Origin: Nanobdellota archaeon
Lineage (GTDB): Archaea; Nanobdellota; Nanobdellia; SCGC-AAA011-G17; GW2011-AR17
Length of the DNA: 7,005 bases
Assembly (NCBI GenBank): GCA_030018575.1
Contig: JASEIA010000075.1
Coordinates: 1-7,005 of the forward strand
Direction of reading: 5' to 3'
The notes beneath the pieces are model-generated. The model made no database searches. It worked only from the letters and a program-made list of their open reading frames with translations, and was not told the origin of the DNA. Positions 4,172 through 7,005 of this stretch are shown here, in pieces (the first letter of the stretch is position 1; every line of letters begins with the position of its first letter). A program made the translations under genes and the position numbers.

Positions 4172-5626
4172 ATGAAGCTAAAGAACATACTGGCAATTAT
4201 GGCAATGTTTGCCTTAATGGCGTCTTTTGCAAGCGCAAGGTTCGAGGATGTTGAGATAACAGGGCCCGGAATAGAGCAGGCAGCAGCCGGCTCAACAATA
4301 AAAGTTGTTCTTACAATCAATAACAAGGGAAGCGAAAATATTATTTTTGGCGTAAGCAGGGACCCTTTTGTAACGCTTGAATCGAGCTGGTTTGAGTCCA
4401 TAATGTTCAGCCCAAACACATTCACGATTGAAGGCACAGAGTCAAGGGAGCTTGAAGTAAGCGTAAAATTCAAGAAAACAGTCCCCACTGACAACACATA
4501 TCAAACGGCAATAACATTCTACCAGCTGGACAAGCCTGAATTGAAAAAAGACTTTAACCTGATGATAAGGGCTGTTTCGCCCGAGAACATACTGAAAGCG
4601 GCAATAGATGCTGATGAGATGGTAATGCCGGGCAAGATGTACAAGGCAAAAGTGACTTTGGAAAACAACCTTAATGCCGTTCTTCCTGAATCAGAGATAG
4701 TCGTAGCAAGCGAGCTGTTTGAAGAAAGAAGAGCATTGATTCTCACGCCATGGCAGGAAAGGGCAGTTGACTTTGAATTCCTTATCCCTGACACAACAAG
4801 GCCGGGAACTTACACAGCAAGCATCAGGGTATATTACGACAAGCAGCTTGTCAGCAGGAAAGAAGTTACATTCACAGTTTCAACTGTTTCAGATGTTGGA
4901 GGGGAGGAGCAGGTTGAAAAGGGGTTCCTCTGGAAAAGGATAAGCGTGACAAGGCAGGGAAGCGGAAACACGCCTACTGAAACAACATACAGGAAAACAC
5001 TCACATCCGCTGAAAGGCTGTTTGCATCCTATAACCCGGAGCCAAGCGAGATAAGCGGCGATTCCCTCAAATGGCTTTTGACTGTAAGCCCTGGCACAAC
5101 ACAAAAGATTACAATAACAATAAACTACAGGCCTGTGTTCTGGGCAATGCTTGCAATAATCGCATTCACGGTGTTTGCCCTTGTCGTCTTCAAGAGGGGG
5201 GTTTCATTAAAGAAAGAGATAATCAGCCATAAGACAACACATGACGGCTTTACAGAGATAAAGGTAAGACTGCACATAAAAAACCACGGCAAGAAGTATT
5301 TGCATGACGCAGTGCTGATGGAAGTATTGCCGCACCATTTGCATCCGAAGAAGGAGTTTGCAACCCTTCATCCTGAAGCTGTTGAACAGGGAGAAAAGGG
5401 AATAAGGATAAAATGGAACCTTGAGAAACTGGGCGGCAATGAGGAAAGAATAATCACTTACACAGTTCTTACAAAGATGGGCATAATAGGCAGCATTGAG
5501 ATGCAGCCAACATTATTGAGATACAAATCAAAGGAAGGAAAGGTAATAAGCATCAAGTCAAACAAGGTTACCTTCATGTCGGGGCATGCAGACATTGCGC
5601 CAAAGCACAAGCACGAGCATCTCTAG
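4172..5626 (+). CDS. Secreted, membrane-anchored envelope protein with beta-sandwich domains and a cytoplasmic C-terminal domain (484 aa)
   Basis: Residues 1-22 form a signal peptide (KLKN, then a hydrophobic core, with probable cleavage after ASFASA). Residues about 24-240 look like two beta-sandwich repeats of the S-layer/CARDB-like kind: a GSTIKVVLTINNKGSE strand pattern at 40-55 and a second GKMYKAKVTLENNLN at 154-168. Residues 322-341 are one strong transmembrane span (FWAMLAIIAFTVFALVVF) followed by Lys/Arg. With a signal peptide this places about 300 residues outside and about 140 inside. The inner part (about 360-466) again resembles a beta-sandwich (IKVRLHIKNHGKKYLHDAVL), similar to DUF11-type domains normally found outside. 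The last residues, HKHEHL, are His-rich. No enzymatic motif is seen; a structural or scaffold role is inference. It converges on the metallopeptidase gene with 12 bases between stops. Confidence 0.8.
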   Translation: MKLKNILAIMAMFALMASFASARFEDVEITGPGIEQAAAGSTIKVVLTINNKGSENIIFGVSRDPFVTLESSWFESIMFSPNTFTIEGTESRELEVSVKFKKTVPTDNTYQTAITFYQLDKPELKKDFNLMIRAVSPENILKAAIDADEMVMPGKMYKAKVTLENNLNAVLPESEIVVASELFEERRALILTPWQERAVDFEFLIPDTTRPGTYTASIRVYYDKQLVSRKEVTFTVSTVSDVGGEEQVEKGFLWKRISVTRQGSGNTPTETTYRKTLTSAERLFASYNPEPSEISGDSLKWLLTVSPGTTQKITITINYRPVFWAMLAIIAFTVFALVVFKRGVSLKKEIISHKTTHDGFTEIKVRLHIKNHGKKYLHDAVLMEVLPHHLHPKKEFATLHPEAVEQGEKGIRIKWNLEKLGGNEERIITYTVLTKMGIIGSIEMQPTLLRYKSKEGKVISIKSNKVTFMSGHADIAPKHKHEHL

Positions 5627-5638
5627 CAAAAGCAGATT

Positions 5639-6583
5639 CTAGTCAAGAAGGCAGTCGTATTTTCCTTTGAATAAGTCTTTATAGATTCCCTTTCCGTATT
5701 TGAATTCTGCAAGGTGCACCATTGCCGAGCCGCCTATATATTCAAAACTGCCGCAGATGCCGTGAAGAATGGAGTATACGCTTTCAAGGCAAAAGCCAAT
5801 TTTCTGCATCTTGCCGTGAGCCCTTAATACAGGCTGCTTGTCCCCCATGTCATCCAAAACCCTGTTTGAAACAGCTGTTGCAATGCCTTCTTCAAGAAAA
5901 ACGCTGTTGCTTTTTTTCCAATGCCTTGTTTTCATGCGCACATTATGGGCGTATTCGTGCGCCAGAATGCCGGATGCTATTATCTTATTGCTTTTTGATG
6001 CGCATATCAAGTCCAGGAATGAAACAGGGAATGCAACAGCCCTTTCATCCTTGATTGAGTTATAAAGAAGTACAGCTGAGGTGATAAAGCAGGTTGAATA
6101 ATACATAAGCCCGCTCGCTGCTGCAAGAGGAAAGCCAAGCCCCAGGGCAAGAGGAACAGCAGCCCCTGCTGCGCTGAGAAGGATTGAAGCCTTGTCCATA
6201 ATCCTGCCGAGCCCGATGAAATCCCTTATTCTTAAGCCTGTCTTGACAAATATCCATGGATCTTTCACTTCATCAGCGCCTGTCAATTCATAGAAATAGG
6301 GCTTTATGCCTTGCAGTATCTCTTTCATGTCTTTCTTGTTAGCCGCAATTTCTGTTTTTGGAATTATGCTTTCAACCATTGACTCAAGAGAAGGGACTGA
6401 CCTGCAAACAGAGATATATATGCTGCCGTAATCCGCAAAATTATTCCCAGGCGCAACGCCTGTGAGAAGGAAATTCAGCTCATTCCTTTCTTCATCAGCC
6501 AACCTTATAAGATAAGGAAGATTCTCATCTCTCATGAACCTGCTGAAGAACCTGCTTTCTGTCACAGGGATTTTACCTCTCAT
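5639..6583 (-). CDS. Membrane-associated gluzincin-type zinc metallopeptidase (314 aa)
   Basis: HEYAH at residues 209-213 is a HEXXH zinc site. Glu232 lies exactly 18 residues after the second His, in FLEEGIAT. HEXXH-X18-E with a downstream E-G-x-A is the gluzincin arrangement known from M1 aminopeptidases (W-L-N-E-G-F-A), so zinc ligands His209, His213 and Glu232 and catalytic Glu210 are predicted. The rest does not look like M1: the protein is short, and two hydrophobic segments (about 133-153 and 157-176) precede the active site and probably form a membrane hairpin. The N-terminal 130 residues are soluble and unrecognised. ATG 6583 is supported by a TATA box (6614-6607) at leaderless spacing. 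Substrate and exact family are unknown, and the active-site side of the membrane is not clear. Confidence 0.8.
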   Translation of the reverse strand: MRGKIPVTESRFFSRFMRDENLPYLIRLADEERNELNFLLTGVAPGNNFADYGSIYISVCRSVPSLESMVESIIPKTEIAANKKDMKEILQGIKPYFYELTGADEVKDPWIFVKTGLRIRDFIGLGRIMDKASILLSAAGAAVPLALGLGFPLAAASGLMYYSTCFITSAVLLYNSIKDERAVAFPVSFLDLICASKSNKIIASGILAHEYAHNVRMKTRHWKKSNSVFLEEGIATAVSNRVLDDMGDKQPVLRAHGKMQKIGFCLESVYSILHGICGSFEYIGGSAMVHLAEFKYGKGIYKDLFKGKYDCLLD

Positions 6584-6606
6584 GCAGATAGGGATGGATA
6601 AAGGGG

Positions 6607-6614
6607 TTATAAAT
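6607..6614 (-). promoter_or_regulatory. TATA box of the metallopeptidase gene
   Basis: ATTTATAA on the minus strand is centred about 28 bases upstream of ATG 6583, indicating a leaderless transcript. The box lies about 65 bases from the plus-strand box of the divergent endonuclease remnant. Confidence 0.55.
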
Positions 6615-6673
6615 CCTTCTGAAATTTAGATTGTTCACACCACTTGAACCACTTGCCACGCACTCGCACAGGG

Positions 6674-6681
6674 TTTATATA
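6674..6681 (+). promoter_or_regulatory. TATA box of the homing-endonuclease remnant
   Basis: TTTATATA is centred about 25 bases before ATG 6703, so initiation falls on or next to the start codon. This supports a leaderless start at 6703 rather than an in-frame ATG at 6631. Confidence 0.6.
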
Positions 6682-6702
6682 CCTTCTTTCCACAATCAGC
6701 TT

Positions 6703-6957
6703 ATGCCCGAATGGACTAAAGATAAAGTGATTTTTAGAATCAGAGAATTAAAAATACAGCTCAAAAATCCGCCCAGTAAGCGTATAGAACCCAATCTATA
6801 CTATTATGCAAGGAAATTTTTTGGAACATGGAATAATGCGCTAAAAGAAGCAGGATTTGAAATTAAAGAATTACAAAAAGTCTCTTTTCCTGAATTAACC
6901 CCGTTATTTTCATATTTTGCTGGATTATTTATAACCGATGGGAATTTATATTTATAG
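6703..6957 (+). CDS. Truncated LAGLIDADG homing endonuclease with N-terminal HNH-associated repeat (84 aa)
   Basis: Residues 4-51 match the small helical repeat often attached to homing endonucleases: W-x-K-D-K-V-I opening, P-x-L-Y-Y-Y-A-R, then F-G-T-W-N-N-A-L-K-E-A-G-F. Residues 72-80 (FAGLFITDG) are a first LAGLIDADG motif, with Asp79 the expected catalytic acidic residue. The frame then ends four residues later, whereas a functional LAGLIDADG enzyme needs about 100 or more further residues. The other two plus frames also hit stops within roughly the next 20 bases, so a single frameshift does not restore it. A 12-bp inverted repeat overlaps the stop. The gene is AT-rich compared with its neighbours, fitting a mobile origin. 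It is free-standing, with its own promoter and no host exon visible. I read it as a remnant; the window edge prevents a final judgement. Confidence 0.7.
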   Translation: MPEWTKDKVIFRIRELKIQLKNPPSKRIEPNLYYYARKFFGTWNNALKEAGFEIKELQKVSFPELTPLFSYFAGLFITDGNLYL

Positions 6958-6997
6958 ATAATTCTGCGACTTAGATGACAAATTGGCAGAATTATCT
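6956..6997. repeat. 12-bp perfect inverted repeat at the end of the endonuclease remnant
   Basis: AGATAATTCTGC (6956-6967) and GCAGAATTATCT (6986-6997) are exact reverse complements separated by 18 bases, and the left arm overlaps the TAG stop at 6955-6957. It could be a transcript-ending hairpin, a protein-binding palindrome, or a scar or terminal repeat of an insertion that cut off the endonuclease frame. Confidence 0.6.
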
Positions 6998-7005
6998 GAT
7001 GGATA

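Noticed and set aside
6631..6702. Upstream in-frame start (ATG 6631) for the endonuclease remnant
   Set aside because: The extension would be read across both divergent promoters, and the TATA box at 6674-6681 places transcription at 6703.

Overview
The window reads as archaeal DNA, and the gene repertoire suggests a small-genome DPANN-type lineage (Woesearchaeota/Pacearchaeota-like). That placement is inference; no marker gene is present. The supporting signs are TATA boxes about 25-30 bases upstream of start codons, several starts that look leaderless, Shine-Dalgarno sites in front of operon-internal genes, an archaeal-type secretion-ATPase domain, an archaeal-style envelope protein with a signal peptide and one membrane anchor, and many short lineage-specific proteins. 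No tRNA, rRNA or CRISPR array was recognised.

Layout. Bases 1-800 (minus strand) hold a mini-operon: a possible 37-residue ORF, a 77-residue unknown protein coupled to it by an ATGA overlap, and a frameshifted C-terminal piece of a xylose-isomerase-like TIM barrel that runs off the left edge. Its predicted 5' leader (about 766-701) carries strong hairpins that could mask the ribosome-binding site. A doubtful basic 40-residue ORF diverges from it at 826. Bases 1090-2817 (plus strand) are a three-gene operon: a coiled-coil-like protein, a protein with a Pro-rich linker and the N-terminal domain of an archaeal type II/IV secretion (pilus/archaellum) ATPase but no ATPase motor domain, and a small UBA-like helical protein with a Pro-rich tail. 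The last gene overlaps by 86 bases a convergent gene for a two-span membrane protein (2732-3046, minus strand).

Bases 3047-3508 contain no convincing protein gene. A palindromic TATA box at 3068-3075 is correctly placed to start both the membrane-protein gene (leaderless) and a plus-strand structured RNA at about 3098. That RNA candidate contains two adjacent 26-nt hairpins of matching architecture and a possible pseudoknot, and it is followed by an ACCT/ACCC-rich tract. Then come a 62-residue unknown protein overlapping a HIT-family hydrolase (3509-4118), a 484-residue membrane-anchored envelope protein (4172-5626), a convergent membrane metallopeptidase with a HEXXH-X18-E zinc site (5639-6583, minus strand), and a truncated homing-endonuclease remnant (6703-6957) ending at a 12-bp inverted repeat.

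The most notable observations are the stand-alone ATPase N-domain operon and two copies of a paired-hairpin element (721-763 and 3168-3219). Both copies have two hairpins separated by a GGGNNCC-type palindromic spacer but different stem sequences, one in a 5' leader and one in a candidate non-coding RNA.
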